From JACVRW01 sp963734365 (GTDB lineage Bacteria > Actinomycetota > Thermoleophilia > Solirubrobacterales > Thermoleophilaceae), in assembly GCA_963734365.1 (NCBI GenBank), contig CAVTGV010000003.1, forward strand, positions 62,001 to 126,000: a DNA stretch of 64,000 nt, given 5' to 3'. The notes under the pieces were generated by a model, which saw only the letters and a list, made by a program, of their open reading frames with translations, searched no databases and was not told the DNA's origin. The position numbers and the translations under genes are program-made. This document shows, in pieces, positions 52,433-61,164 of this stretch; the first letter of the stretch is position 1, and every line of letters starts with the position of its first letter.

Positions 52433-54492
52433 GCGCCGACGGTCTCGAGCACGGAGCGCGCCTTCAGCAGCATCTCCTCGACCTCAGCCTCGGGGTTGGA
52501 TCCCGCCACGATCGCCCCGCCGGCGCCGACACTGAGTCCATCCGGGCACGCCACCAGCGTGCGTATGACGACGCTGAGGTCGGCGGTGCCGTTGACGGCG
52601 AAGAACCCCAGGGCGCCGGAGTAGACGCCGCGCGGACGGCCCTCGAGGCGGTCGATGATCTCGAGCGTGCGGAGCTTCGGCGCACCCGTCATCGATCCGG
52701 GCGGGAACGCGGCGCGCACGCAGTCGATCGCGTCGCAGCCCTCGCGCAGCCGGCCGCGCACCACGGTCACCAGCTGGTGGACGGTGGCGTACGGCTCCAC
52801 GGACATCAGCGCCGGCACCTCGACGGTGCCCAGCGCGGAGACCCGGCCGAGGTCGTTGCGCACCAGGTCCGCGATCATCAGGTTCTCGGCGCGGGTCTTC
52901 CTGTCGCGGCGCAGCTCCGCTGCCCGGCAGGCGTCCTCGTACGGCTCGGCCACCCGCGCCGTGGTCCCCTTCATCGGGCGCGACTCGAGCACGCCGTCCC
53001 TGTCCACGCGGAGGAAGCGCTCGGGCGAGGAGCTCAGCACCGACTGCTCGCCGAGCCGCAGCAGCGCAGCGAAGGGCGCGGGGTTCCGCGCCCTCAGCGC
53101 GCGGTAGGCCGGCAGAGGTTCGATGCTTCCGTCGCTGCGGAGCTCCGTGGTCAAGCAGACCTCGTAGGTCTCGCCCTCGATGATCTCGCGCCGGCATGCG
53201 GCGATGTTGTCCAGATACGCCTCCGGGGAGTCATGCAGCTCGAAGCGCAGCGTGCCGGGCGCAGCAGCCGGCGCCGGCAGCGGTGGCGGCTCGCAGGCGA
53301 TCTCGCCCAACCGCCCGGCGGTCGAGTCAAGCCAGCTGCAGGCCGCGTCCGTGCCGGAGGGGTCCGCGAGTGCGAGCAGGTAGACCTGGCGCTCGGCGTG
53401 GTCGAAGGCGATCAGCCGGTCGCAGAGGATGAGCGCCGCGTCCGGCAGCGGCGAGGCTGTGCGCCGCTGAGCGCCGCACTCGGCCTTGAGCTCGAAACCG
53501 AGGTAGCCGGCGAAGCCGCACGTGAAATCGAACGGCAGCTCGGGAGCATCGGTCCGCAGGCAGGCGAGCCGATCGCGGCAGTAGTCGAGCACGCTCTCGG
53601 TCCGGAGCTCCCGCCCGGAGTGACGCTCGACGGCGAGCCTCCGCGTTTCGACGTCGTAGCGCACCACCTCGCCGAGCGGCCCGTCGGGGGCTCCGACGAA
53701 CGAGAACCGCCCCAGGCCCGGTCCCTCGGTCGCGCTGTCGAGCCAGACCGCGTGCTGATGGTCGCCGTAGAGCGTGGCGAACACCGCCTCGGGCTCACAC
53801 CAGGTCTCAAGCCGGCGATGGTGGACGCGCGCGCCCATCTGCCCAGCGCGCGCGGCGGGCCCCGCCACGCGCTTTCGCCGGCCGGCACCGCGGGCGGCCG
53901 GCGCACGTCGCGCACGGGTCAGGTCGCGGAAGTTCTCGATCAGGCGACGGCCGTGCCGGGTGCTCACCGACTCGGGATGGAACTGCACGCCGAACAGCGG
54001 CCGCGCGCGGTGCTCCAGCCCCATGACCACCCCGTCGGGCGTCCAGGCCGTGACCCGCAGCCCGGCGGGCACCGCACCCACCACCAGCGAGTGGTAGCGC
54101 ACCGCGAGGAAGTCCTGCGGGATCCCGGCGAACAGCGCGCTCTCGTCGTGCTGAATCGGGCTCAGGCGCCCGTGCATCACCTCGGGCGCGTGCACCACCG
54201 TACCGCCCGTGACATGTGCGAGAGCCTGGTGGCCCAGGCAGACGCCGAGCACCGGCACCTCGGCGCGGCGCAGGACGTCCAGGGAGACACCGGCGTCGCG
54301 GGCGTGCTCGGGCCGGCCGGGACCCGGCGAGATCACCACGTTGTCGGCACCCAGGGCGGCGAGCTCCTCCCACGGCAGCTCGTCGTTGCGCACGACCATG
54401 GGCTCGCTGTCGTTGACCTCGCCCAGCAGGTGGAAGAGGTTGAACGTGTACGAGTCGTAGTTGTCGATCAGCAGCGTGCGCACCCGGCCCAT
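52357..54492 (-). CDS. pabAB: Aminodeoxychorismate synthase, fused PabA-PabB
   Basis: The 711-residue fusion makes 4-amino-4-deoxychorismate, precursor of p-aminobenzoate, which is the aryl part of both folate and H4MPT. The N-terminal glutamine amidotransferase (IDNYDSYTFNLFHLLGEV, nucleophile in GVCLGHQALAH, FHPESVSTRHG) covers about 1-190. The chorismate-binding domain follows (LSSSPERFL, KTRAENLMIADLVRNDLG, PPGSMTGAPKLRTLEIID). Its place in the cluster suggests dedicated pABA supply. ATG 54492 fits the family start. Confidence 0.93.
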   Translation of the reverse strand: MGRVRTLLIDNYDSYTFNLFHLLGEVNDSEPMVVRNDELPWEELAALGADNVVISPGPGRPEHARDAGVSLDVLRRAEVPVLGVCLGHQALAHVTGGTVVHAPEVMHGRLSPIQHDESALFAGIPQDFLAVRYHSLVVGAVPAGLRVTAWTPDGVVMGLEHRARPLFGVQFHPESVSTRHGRRLIENFRDLTRARRAPAARGAGRRKRVAGPAARAGQMGARVHHRRLETWCEPEAVFATLYGDHQHAVWLDSATEGPGLGRFSFVGAPDGPLGEVVRYDVETRRLAVERHSGRELRTESVLDYCRDRLACLRTDAPELPFDFTCGFAGYLGFELKAECGAQRRTASPLPDAALILCDRLIAFDHAERQVYLLALADPSGTDAACSWLDSTAGRLGEIACEPPPLPAPAAAPGTLRFELHDSPEAYLDNIAACRREIIEGETYEVCLTTELRSDGSIEPLPAYRALRARNPAPFAALLRLGEQSVLSSSPERFLRVDRDGVLESRPMKGTTARVAEPYEDACRAAELRRDRKTRAENLMIADLVRNDLGRVSALGTVEVPALMSVEPYATVHQLVTVVRGRLREGCDAIDCVRAAFPPGSMTGAPKLRTLEIIDRLEGRPRGVYSGALGFFAVNGTADLSVVIRTLVACPDGLSVGAGGAIVAGSNPEAEVEEMLLKARSVLETVGAQPPAASSTRISPRRSSRPSPLQRA

Positions 54493-54516
54493 ATTCTCGC
54501 GGCTTGTGAGGCGCGT

Positions 54517-55404
54517 GTGAGCAGACGCCGGTTGCGCGTCGCGATCCTGGGCTCCACCGGCGGCTGGCACGCTCGCCGGCTGGAGCGGGCGCTTGCGGTG
54601 CGCGGCCACGAGTGCAGCTTCGCGCCGGTCACACGGATGGTGGGCCGCGTGGGGGGCGATGCCGGCGTGCGCTCGCGCGACGTCGCGCTCGACGACTGCA
54701 ACGTCGTGCTCGTGCGCGGCATCCCGCGCGGCTCACTCGAGCAGGTCGTGTTCCGCGTGGACGTGCTGCATGCGCTGGCGGCCGCCGGCGTGCGGGTGGT
54801 CAACAGCGCGCACGCGATCGAGCGGACCGTGGACAAGTTCCTCGCCTCGACCCTGCTCGCGCGCGCCGGCCTGACCACACCCCGCACGATCGCGTGCGAG
54901 CGGCCCGCGGACGCCCTGGAGGCGTTTGCCGAGCTCGGAGGCGACGTGATCGTCAAGCCGCTGTTCGGCTCCATGGGCTTCGGCATGGTGCGCGTGGACG
55001 ATCCCGACGTCGCGGAGCGGGTGTTCCGTGCGCTGGAGCTCGAGCGGGGCGTGTACTACCTGCAGGAGACGCTGCCGCACGCGGGCCGCGACGTGCGAGG
55101 GCTGGTGGTCGGCGAGCAGTTGGTGGCCGCGATCGAGCGGACCGGTGACGGCTGGCGCACGAACCTCGCGCGGGGTGGACGCGCGCAGGCCGTACGGCTC
55201 GACTCCGAACAGGAGCGCCTGTGCGTGGCGGCCGCGGCCGCCCTGGGCGCCGACTACGCCGGCGTGGATCTGCTTCGGGGCGCCGACGGGCGCGACTACG
55301 TGCTGGAGGTCAACGGGATCCCCGGCTGGCAGGGGGTCGAGCGCTCGACGGGTGTCGACGTGGCGGCTGCGCTGGCAGAGCATCTTGAGACCGTCCCGGG
55401 CTGA
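54517..55404 (+). CDS. RimK-type ATP-grasp ligase, H4MPT cluster (MptN-like)
   Basis: A 295-residue ATP-grasp ligase of the RimK/MptN/CofF type. Traceable features are VAILGSTGGWHARRLERALA, SAHAIERTVDKFLASTLLAR (lid start), KPLFGSMGFGMVRVDD and YVLEVNGIPGWQGVER (metal site). Family members add glutamate to cofactors such as H4MPT or F420, so a glutamylation step is likely; the exact acceptor is not known. It starts at GTG 54517, only 24 bases from the divergent pabAB start. Confidence 0.83.
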   Translation: MSRRRLRVAILGSTGGWHARRLERALAVRGHECSFAPVTRMVGRVGGDAGVRSRDVALDDCNVVLVRGIPRGSLEQVVFRVDVLHALAAAGVRVVNSAHAIERTVDKFLASTLLARAGLTTPRTIACERPADALEAFAELGGDVIVKPLFGSMGFGMVRVDDPDVAERVFRALELERGVYYLQETLPHAGRDVRGLVVGEQLVAAIERTGDGWRTNLARGGRAQAVRLDSEQERLCVAAAAALGADYAGVDLLRGADGRDYVLEVNGIPGWQGVERSTGVDVAAALAEHLETVPG

Positions 55405-56122
55405 GCGCGCGCAGCTCCTCGGATCCGATCGCGCCACCGTGCAGGGCTGTGGCCACGAGCGCGCCCGCCGCCCCGGCCTCGGCGAGAGCGCGCAGGTCCG
55501 CGAGGTCGCGCACGCCGCCGCCGGCCAGCAGGTCGAGTTCGGGAAAGCGCGAGCAGAGCTCGCGGACGAGCGCGACATCGGGGCCGGCGCCCGATCCGAC
55601 GCGCGCGAGGTCGAGCACGATCACCTCATCCACGCCCGACTCGATGAAGCGCGCCAGCGCCCCTGCCGCCCCGAGCCGGGCGAGGCCGGGATCGCGAGAG
55701 ACGACGTGCTCTCCCCGGAGATCGATGCTGAGCACGAGCGGGGCGTCGGGTAGCTCCGCCCGCAGCCGCCCGAGCGCGGCCGGGTCGCCCAACGTCTCGG
55801 TGCCGATCACGACGCGCGCTGCCCCCAGCTCGAGCAGCCGCCGGACGGCGGCGGCGCCGGTCACACCGGCGTCGACCATCACGCGCGCCTCGAGCGCCAG
55901 GGCGGCGAGGGCATCGCGATGCAGCGGGCCGCCCGCGATCGCGTCGAGATCGGCGACGTACAGCTCGTCCAGGCCGAGTTGCTCCCGGAAGGCGCGAGCG
56001 ACGTCGAGGGGTTCTGAGCCGGCGACGAGCCCACTCTGGAGCGGGCGGTAGCGTTCGCGCTGCCCCCGTGCGGCGTGCACGACGGCTCCGCTCTTGAGAT
56101 CGATGACCGGGATCACTCGCAT
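55310..56122 (-). CDS. HisA/HisF-like TIM-barrel protein of the H4MPT cluster
   Basis: The 270-residue protein resembles HisA: MRVIPVIDLKSGAVVHAARG, ADLDAIAGGPLHRDAL, VMVDAGVTGAAAVRRLLELG, and the second phosphate loop LLAGGGVRDLADLRALAEAG. HisA-like proteins recur in bacterial and archaeal H4MPT/methanofuran gene sets, so a role in cofactor synthesis is likelier than histidine synthesis. The C-terminal ~30 residues lie antisense to the ATP-grasp gene and may be non-functional. Confidence 0.82.
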   Translation of the reverse strand: MRVIPVIDLKSGAVVHAARGQRERYRPLQSGLVAGSEPLDVARAFREQLGLDELYVADLDAIAGGPLHRDALAALALEARVMVDAGVTGAAAVRRLLELGAARVVIGTETLGDPAALGRLRAELPDAPLVLSIDLRGEHVVSRDPGLARLGAAGALARFIESGVDEVIVLDLARVGSGAGPDVALVRELCSRFPELDLLAGGGVRDLADLRALAEAGAAGALVATALHGGAIGSEELRALSPGRSQDALPAQPPRRHPSSARPPASRGSR

Positions 56123-56194
56123 TTGTGGTCGCCTCCGCAAATACGCTCGCGTTCGGCGGCTGCGAACCTTCGCCTGGCCGCACCCGCGATGCTC

Positions 56195-56213
56195 GCCAAT
56201 GCGTTGCATTGGC
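56195..56213. promoter_or_regulatory. 19-base perfect palindrome in the HisA-like/mfnF promoter region
   Basis: GCCAATGC and GCATTGGC flank GTT, forming eight-base arms with a three-base centre. It lies in a 180-base gap between divergent cofactor-synthesis genes, 90 bases before the mfnF ATG. A dimeric regulator of the cluster is a natural candidate. No other copy was noticed elsewhere in the window. Confidence 0.55.
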
Positions 56214-56302
56214 TGCGCTCGCGTGCACGCCCATGCTCGGTTCTCGCTCGCCGAGCCACGACCGTATTTCCATCGGAGACCACTTGCCAGGGAGGGTCGC
56301 GC

Positions 56303-57307
56303 ATGGGCGGCGTGATCGGGCTCGACGTGGGCGGCGCCAACACGAAGGCGGTGTGGCTGGGTGGGCACGAGCGCCGCGCGCTGTCGCGACCGTTCGAGGT
56401 CTGGGGCGACCGGGACGCGCTCGCGGCCGTGATCCGCGAGGTCGTCGCCGGCGTTGCGGCCGAGCCCCCGGAGGTGACGGCCCTCACCACGACCGCCGAG
56501 CTGTCGGACGCGTTTCGCACCAAGCGCGAGGGCGTGGAGTTCGTGCTCGACGCGGCGGAGACGGCGCTGGACGGCTCCGAGCTGCTCGCCTTCACGACCT
56601 CGGGGGAACTGGTCCCGTTCGCCGAGGCACGTGCGCGCGCAGCGGAGGTGGCGGCCGCCAACTGGCTGGCGAGCGCGCACGCGGTGGCCGCGCTGCACCC
56701 GGAGGCCCTGATGGTCGACGTCGGCAGCACGACCGTCGACGTGATCCCGATCGCCGCCGGGCGGGTGGTCGCCGCCGGCCGCACCGACCTCGACCGGCTG
56801 CTGGCCGGCGAGCTCGTCTACACCGGCGCGCTGCGCACCAACCTCGCGGCGATCGCCGCGCGAGTGCCGGTGCGCGGCGGCTCGTGTCCGATTGCGTCGG
56901 AGCTGTTTGCGATCAGCGCCGACGTCCACCTGATCCTCGGCCACCTCGCGCCGGCCGAGTACACCTGCGCCACGCCGGACGGGCGGCCCGCGAGCGTCGA
57001 GTTCGCACGCGAGCGCGTCGCGCGGCTGGTGTGTGCCGACGTGGATCAGCTCGCGACGGCGGAGGTCGATGCGATCGCCGCGTTCCTGCACGCGGAGCAG
57101 GTCCGCCAGATCGAGGCCGCGGTCCAGCGGGTGAGCGAGCGGCTGGAGGGCGACCCCGCCGTGGTCCCGCTCGGCACGGGCGCCTTCCTGGCGCGGGAGG
57201 CCGCCGAGCGCCTGGGCCGGCCGGTCGTCGAGCTCCCCTGGAGCGCGGCCGAGCGCGACGCGGCGCCTGCCGCCGCCCTTGCCGAGCTCGTGGCCGCGCG
57301 GTGCTGA
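56303..57307 (+). CDS. H4MPT-linked hydantoinase/ASKHA-fold protein, MfnF-like
   Basis: The 334-residue protein starts with a phosphate loop, GLDVGGANTKAVWLGGHERR, and has TTTAELSDAFRTKREGVEFV and MVDVGSTTVDVIPIAAGRVV. This is the pattern of the family described as probable H4MPT-linked C1 transfer protein, to which archaeal MfnF (furan-tyramine coupling in methanofuran synthesis) is assigned, as far as I recall. AGGGAGGG precedes ATG 56303. Its 3' end overlaps the kinase gene downstream. Confidence 0.85.
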   Translation: MGGVIGLDVGGANTKAVWLGGHERRALSRPFEVWGDRDALAAVIREVVAGVAAEPPEVTALTTTAELSDAFRTKREGVEFVLDAAETALDGSELLAFTTSGELVPFAEARARAAEVAAANWLASAHAVAALHPEALMVDVGSTTVDVIPIAAGRVVAAGRTDLDRLLAGELVYTGALRTNLAAIAARVPVRGGSCPIASELFAISADVHLILGHLAPAEYTCATPDGRPASVEFARERVARLVCADVDQLATAEVDAIAAFLHAEQVRQIEAAVQRVSERLEGDPAVVPLGTGAFLAREAAERLGRPVVELPWSAAERDAAPAAALAELVAARC

Positions 57308-57975
57308 CCGTCGTCAAGGTCGGCGGCGGGCTGGCGCGCGCGGCGGGTGACGACGCGCTCCGGAGGCTGTGCCGCGCGCTCGGCGAGGCCGGCGCCCGCC
57401 ATCCGCTCCTCGTCGTGCCGGGCGGCGCCGCCTTCGCGGACGCCGTGCGCGAGCACGACGGCCGCTTCGGCCTGCAGCCCGCGACGTCGCACCGGATGGC
57501 GATCCTCGCGATGGACCAGTTCGGCTGGCTCCTGTCCGATCTGATCCCGGGCGGCGTTCCGTGCACCGACGTGGCGGCCGACCCTCGAGGACGCATCCCC
57601 GTCCTGCTGCCCGCCGGGCTGCTCGCCTCGGACCCGCTCCCCGCCTCGTGGGAGGTGACCTCCGACTCGATCGCCGCCTGGGTGGCCGGCGCCGCGAACG
57701 CTGGACGCCTGGTCCTCGTCAAGCCGGTCGAGGGGCTCTACCGCGACTGGCCGGCGGACGGCCGGCCGATCGCCCGGCTGAGCGTGGACGAGCTCGCCGA
57801 GCTGCGTGCGGCGGGGCACGCCGCGGGCGTCGACCCGCACCTACCTGAGGCGCTGCGGACGGCCGGCGTCGAAGCCTGGGTGATCGACGGCCGCGAGCCC
57901 GCCCGGCTCGTGACGCTGCTGGATCGCGGCAGCACCGAGGGGACGCTTGTGACGGCGTCGGGCGGGACGCCCTAG
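57301..57975 (+). CDS. Amino-acid-kinase-fold protein, MfnE-like
   Basis: A 224-residue kinase with VVKVGGGLARAAGDDALRRL at the N-terminus and HPLLVVPGGAAFADAVREHD. It has TSDSIAAWVAGAANAGRLVL near the nucleotide site. It matches the small aspartokinase-like enzymes that phosphorylate aminomethylfuran phosphate in methanofuran synthesis (MfnE). GTG 57301 overlaps the mfnF-like gene by seven bases. It converges on mfnB with a four-base overlap. Confidence 0.85.
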   Translation: MLTVVKVGGGLARAAGDDALRRLCRALGEAGARHPLLVVPGGAAFADAVREHDGRFGLQPATSHRMAILAMDQFGWLLSDLIPGGVPCTDVAADPRGRIPVLLPAGLLASDPLPASWEVTSDSIAAWVAGAANAGRLVLVKPVEGLYRDWPADGRPIARLSVDELAELRAAGHAAGVDPHLPEALRTAGVEAWVIDGREPARLVTLLDRGSTEGTLVTASGGTP

Positions 57976-58677
57976 CCCTCGCACTCCGCGCGCAGGCGCC
58001 CGATCCGCTCGGCGTCGAGGGGCGCCGTGCGCCGGCCGCCGCGGCAGGCCGCGGAGCGCACGCCGGCTATGTCGGCGCCGGTCGCCCGCACCAGGCTCAG
58101 TTCCTCGGCCCGTAGGGCTCCCGCGAGCGCCATCTCCAGGCCCGCGGCGTGCCCCTCGTCCACCAGCGCCTCGAGCGCTGCCGGCGTGAGCCATTCGAAC
58201 AGGCCGCGGCCGTCCTTGACCGCCGTGTCCAGAAGGCAGCCCCCGACGCCCGCGCGGCGGGCGGCCTCGACGACGTGACCGGGTGGCAGAGGCCGGCCGG
58301 GCACGCGCTCGGCGTCGGCGTACGCGGCGGCGATCACGGCCGCGCCGCCGTCGATGTGCGTCACGAACGGCGCTCAGGACCGCCACCGCCTCATCCGTGC
58401 CGGACGTGCCCCACAGTCCCACCTTCACGTAGGCAGCGCCGGAGCGTGCGGCGCCCAGTGCGGCCAGCGCGGCGGTGCCGGGCAGGTTGGGCAGGTCGCC
58501 GATGGCGGCGCTCACCGGGCGCTCCGGCGGCACCACCTCGCGGACTCGCCCGATCACACCGGGGCCGGGGGCGCCCAGCGCGCCCTCCGCGGGGTTCTTG
58601 ACGTCGACGATGTCCACACGGGCCTCCACCGCGACACGCGCCTCATCGGCATCGACGACGCTCACCAGCAGTCTCAT
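57972..58677 (-). CDS. mfnB: (5-formylfuran-3-yl)methyl phosphate synthase MfnB, frame broken by one extra base
   Basis: The enzyme builds the furan ring of methanofuran from two glyceraldehyde 3-phosphates. The first frame from ATG 58677 has MRLLVSVVDADEARVAVEAR, the lysine regions DIVDVKNPAEGALGAP and YVKVGLWG. The next frame has DGGAAVIAAAYADAERVPG, GGCLLDTAVKDGRGLFEWL and ADIAGVRSAACRGGRR. The break is near 58360-58385. One base removed gives 234 residues, normal for the family. It overlaps mptG upstream (ATGA). Confidence 0.88.
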
Positions 58678-59615
58678 CCGGCCTCCACACGCGCGCCACG
58701 ATTGTCGAAGCTCACGACCTCCACCCGGCCGTCCCCGGCCAGCTCGGCATCCAAGCTCCGGGCCAGCTCACGGCCCGCCTGCTCGTCCCCGACGATCCCG
58801 TAGACGGCGGGTCCCCACGAGCTCTGTCCCGCGCCCGCCGCCCCCAGGCGAAGCAGCGCGTCGACGAGGTCGCCCGCACGCGGGTGGAAGACACCACCCT
58901 GAACCGAGGCGAATGACTCGCCCACAAGCTGCTGAACACGTGTGAGCGCGGCCCCGAACTCGGCCAGATCGCCCTCGGCAAGCCCGGGGAGCAGCGAGGT
59001 GAGCACCAGCTGGGCGATGAGCGCGGCGCGGTCTGGGTCCGGGCGCAGCTCGCCGAATGCCTCCTCCTCGGCCCGGCCCGAGAGGCCCGGCTCGGCCTGG
59101 GGGATCACGAGCACGCAGCGCCATTCCTCCGGCATCGCGTGCTGGGCCAGCAAGGGCGCCGGCCGGTCCACGCCGGGACGCCTGCCGCCCTCCACGACCA
59201 GTCCGCCGAGGACGAATGTCCACAGTCCGACTGCCGAGCGCGCGCCGCGCCCGGCGGCGCGGGCGATCGTCTCCGGCCCCGGCGTCTGCCCCGCCAGGGC
59301 GGCCACGGCCGCCGTGACTGCGAGCGCGAGCTTGGTGCCCGAGCCGAGGCCGACATGAGGTGGGATCGCCTCGAGCACACGGACGTGCACGCCGCCCAGG
59401 AGTCCAAGCGCCTCCCGGGAGCGGCGCGCGACGGCGAGCGCCCGCTCGGCATCCGGGCCGTCGGCGGTGAGTTCGTCGCTCGGGCTCGCTTCGACGACTG
59501 CGGCGGGACGGCCGAGGGCCACTCCCAGGCCGCCGAACCGCCGTGTGCCGCCGCCGGCGGCGTCGAGCATGCCCATGTGCAGGCGCGCGGGCGCCTCGAC
59601 GCGGACGGACTTCAT
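58674..59615 (-). CDS. mptG: Beta-ribofuranosylaminobenzene 5'-phosphate synthase
   Basis: The 313-residue GHMP-fold enzyme joins p-hydroxybenzoate or p-aminobenzoate type acid with PRPP in the first committed step of H4MPT synthesis. The N-terminus APARLHMGMLDAAGGGTRRF and the glycine-rich loop IPPHVGLGSGTKLALAVTAA are diagnostic of beta-RFAP synthase. It overlaps its neighbours by ATGA on both sides, in the minus-strand operon citG-like to mfnB. Confidence 0.93.
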   Translation of the reverse strand: MKSVRVEAPARLHMGMLDAAGGGTRRFGGLGVALGRPAAVVEASPSDELTADGPDAERALAVARRSREALGLLGGVHVRVLEAIPPHVGLGSGTKLALAVTAAVAALAGQTPGPETIARAAGRGARSAVGLWTFVLGGLVVEGGRRPGVDRPAPLLAQHAMPEEWRCVLVIPQAEPGLSGRAEEEAFGELRPDPDRAALIAQLVLTSLLPGLAEGDLAEFGAALTRVQQLVGESFASVQGGVFHPRAGDLVDALLRLGAAGAGQSSWGPAVYGIVGDEQAGRELARSLDAELAGDGRVEVVSFDNRGARVEAG

Positions 59616-60193
59616 CCGCTGCCCACGGCAGTGTGCACGTGTCGCCGCACGAGCTCCATCGCCTCGTGCTCCCGCGGTCCGGCCGTCTTGTCGACGAGCA
59701 CCTGCAGGCGCTCCAGCTCCGCCCGGATCTCGGAGGCGGGCAGCCGGCGCGCGCGCGAGGCGATGATCGATGCCTCGAGCACCGCATGGCAGGCGCGGTT
59801 GAAGCCGAGGAACTCCCGGCCGGTCCCGCGATCCACGACGTGAGTGGTCACACGGGCGCGCGGCCCGCTCGCGTCGATCGCGTGGACCGTCACCTCACGC
59901 CACGAGCAGGCATCCGCCAGCACGGCCCCGTCGATCGTCGTTGCGGGCCGCGTGGGCGGGTGCGGATCGCCGAGAGCGGCCTGCGTGAACACCAGGATGT
60001 CGTCTGTGATGTTGACCACCGCCGCCCCCGTGGCCTCGAGGTTGCGCAGCGTGCGCGTGGAGGCGTAGGGCTTGATGACGATCGCGTCGTCTCCCCACTC
60101 CACTCCCATCGCGGCGCAGTTGACCGTCCCGTCCGGGTTGATCGTCGTGGTGACGGTCTCGATGATCGCGGCGCCGGGCAGGCGGTCGCTCAT
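59612..60193 (-). CDS. DUF447 family protein of the H4MPT cluster
   Basis: A 193-residue protein with the split-barrel flavin-binding-like pattern of DUF447: AAIIETVTTTINPDGTVNCA, then RTLRNLEATGAAVVNITDDI and FGFNRACHAVLE-like FLGFNRACHAVLEASI. DUF447 is a regular companion of H4MPT genes in methylotrophs and archaea; the reaction is unknown. A flavin-dependent reduction of a pterin is one idea. Overlaps with mch and mptG imply coupling. Confidence 0.85.
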   Translation of the reverse strand: MSDRLPGAAIIETVTTTINPDGTVNCAAMGVEWGDDAIVIKPYASTRTLRNLEATGAAVVNITDDILVFTQAALGDPHPPTRPATTIDGAVLADACSWREVTVHAIDASGPRARVTTHVVDRGTGREFLGFNRACHAVLEASIIASRARRLPASEIRAELERLQVLVDKTAGPREHEAMELVRRHVHTAVGSG

Positions 60194-61140
60194 CCCCGGA
60201 AGGACCGCTCGAGCACGCCGATGTCCACGTCCCCGGCGTGAAAGCTACGACCGCTCGCCACGCTCACCAGGCGCACCTCGGCGGGGCTGAAGAGCAGCGG
60301 GTCGATCTTGTAGAAGTCCCAGTCCGCCGCCTCGAGCACGTTGCCGAACGGCTCGCCGTAGTCATCCGAGGCCGAGGACGGGAGGCGGGGCACGACCGCC
60401 TCGAGCTCCTCATCGGGTGCGTCGACGGTGAGCTCCACCTGGCCGCCGTACAGCACGGCGTCGTTCGTGCGGCCGATCGCCTCGGGGTCCTTGCGGGCCA
60501 CGGGCGGCAGCGGGCAGCTCCCGAAGCCGCTCACCACGCGACCCACGTCGAACTCGAGCTCGTGCAGCTTGTGGAGCGCGGTCTCGACCACGCGGGCGGC
60601 GACCTGCACACTGCCTGCCAGGCAGGCGGTTGGAGCGAACAGCAGGGTCAGATCCGCGGCGGCCACGCCCGCCTTCTCGGCCACGAAGCCGGCGACCTCC
60701 TCCGGCGGAGCGTCGCGCGTCTCGAGACACAGCACAGCGTGGCGGGCACTCTCGTCGACCTCGAGATCGTCGTAGAGGTCCTCGGCCCGGATCAGCGCCC
60801 GGCCCGGTCCACTGGCCATCGCGAAGTAGTCCTCGGGGTCCAGACGCCAGCCCGCGTACTGCGAAGCGAGGCAAGCCAGCGCCGGCCTATCGGTGATGAC
60901 CGTGAGCCCGGGGAGCCAGCGGCTGTCGAGAACCAGGGGCGCGAACGACACCGTGCCCAGGCCGGCCATGCAGATCTCCGCGAAGCGCCGTCCGGCCTCC
61001 AGTCCGCCCGGGACCGCGCTGCCGCAGTCGATCAGCCGCGTGCCGTTCGGCAACGTGGTCACGGCCACGCGCAGGGCTTCGGCGTCGGCCGCGAGGCTGT
61101 CGGCGAGCTCCTGGGCGCGATCGTTGAGCGAGAGCGTCAC
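60190..61140 (-). CDS. mch: Methenyl-tetrahydromethanopterin cyclohydrolase
   Basis: The 316-residue enzyme hydrolyses methenyl-H4MPT to formyl-H4MPT, the step between MtdB and FhcD. Diagnostic parts are LIDCGSAVPGGLEAGRRFAE, CMAGLGTVSFAPLVL, and LFAPTACLAGSVQVAARVVE. The C-terminal FGSCPLPPVARKDPEAIGRT is also typical. Length is normal. It overlaps the DUF447 gene by four bases. Confidence 0.96.
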   Translation of the reverse strand: MTLSLNDRAQELADSLAADAEALRVAVTTLPNGTRLIDCGSAVPGGLEAGRRFAEICMAGLGTVSFAPLVLDSRWLPGLTVITDRPALACLASQYAGWRLDPEDYFAMASGPGRALIRAEDLYDDLEVDESARHAVLCLETRDAPPEEVAGFVAEKAGVAAADLTLLFAPTACLAGSVQVAARVVETALHKLHELEFDVGRVVSGFGSCPLPPVARKDPEAIGRTNDAVLYGGQVELTVDAPDEELEAVVPRLPSSASDDYGEPFGNVLEAADWDFYKIDPLLFSPAEVRLVSVASGRSFHAGDVDIGVLERSFRG

Positions 61141-61164
61141 GGTTCGGGCCGGAGCATAGGCCGG

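Noticed and set aside
52267..55404. Very long plus-strand open frame of over 1,000 codons
   Set aside because: All but the last ~295 codons are antisense to pabAB, with no family sequence. High GC removes stops from complementary frames; only the ATP-grasp part from 54517 is real.
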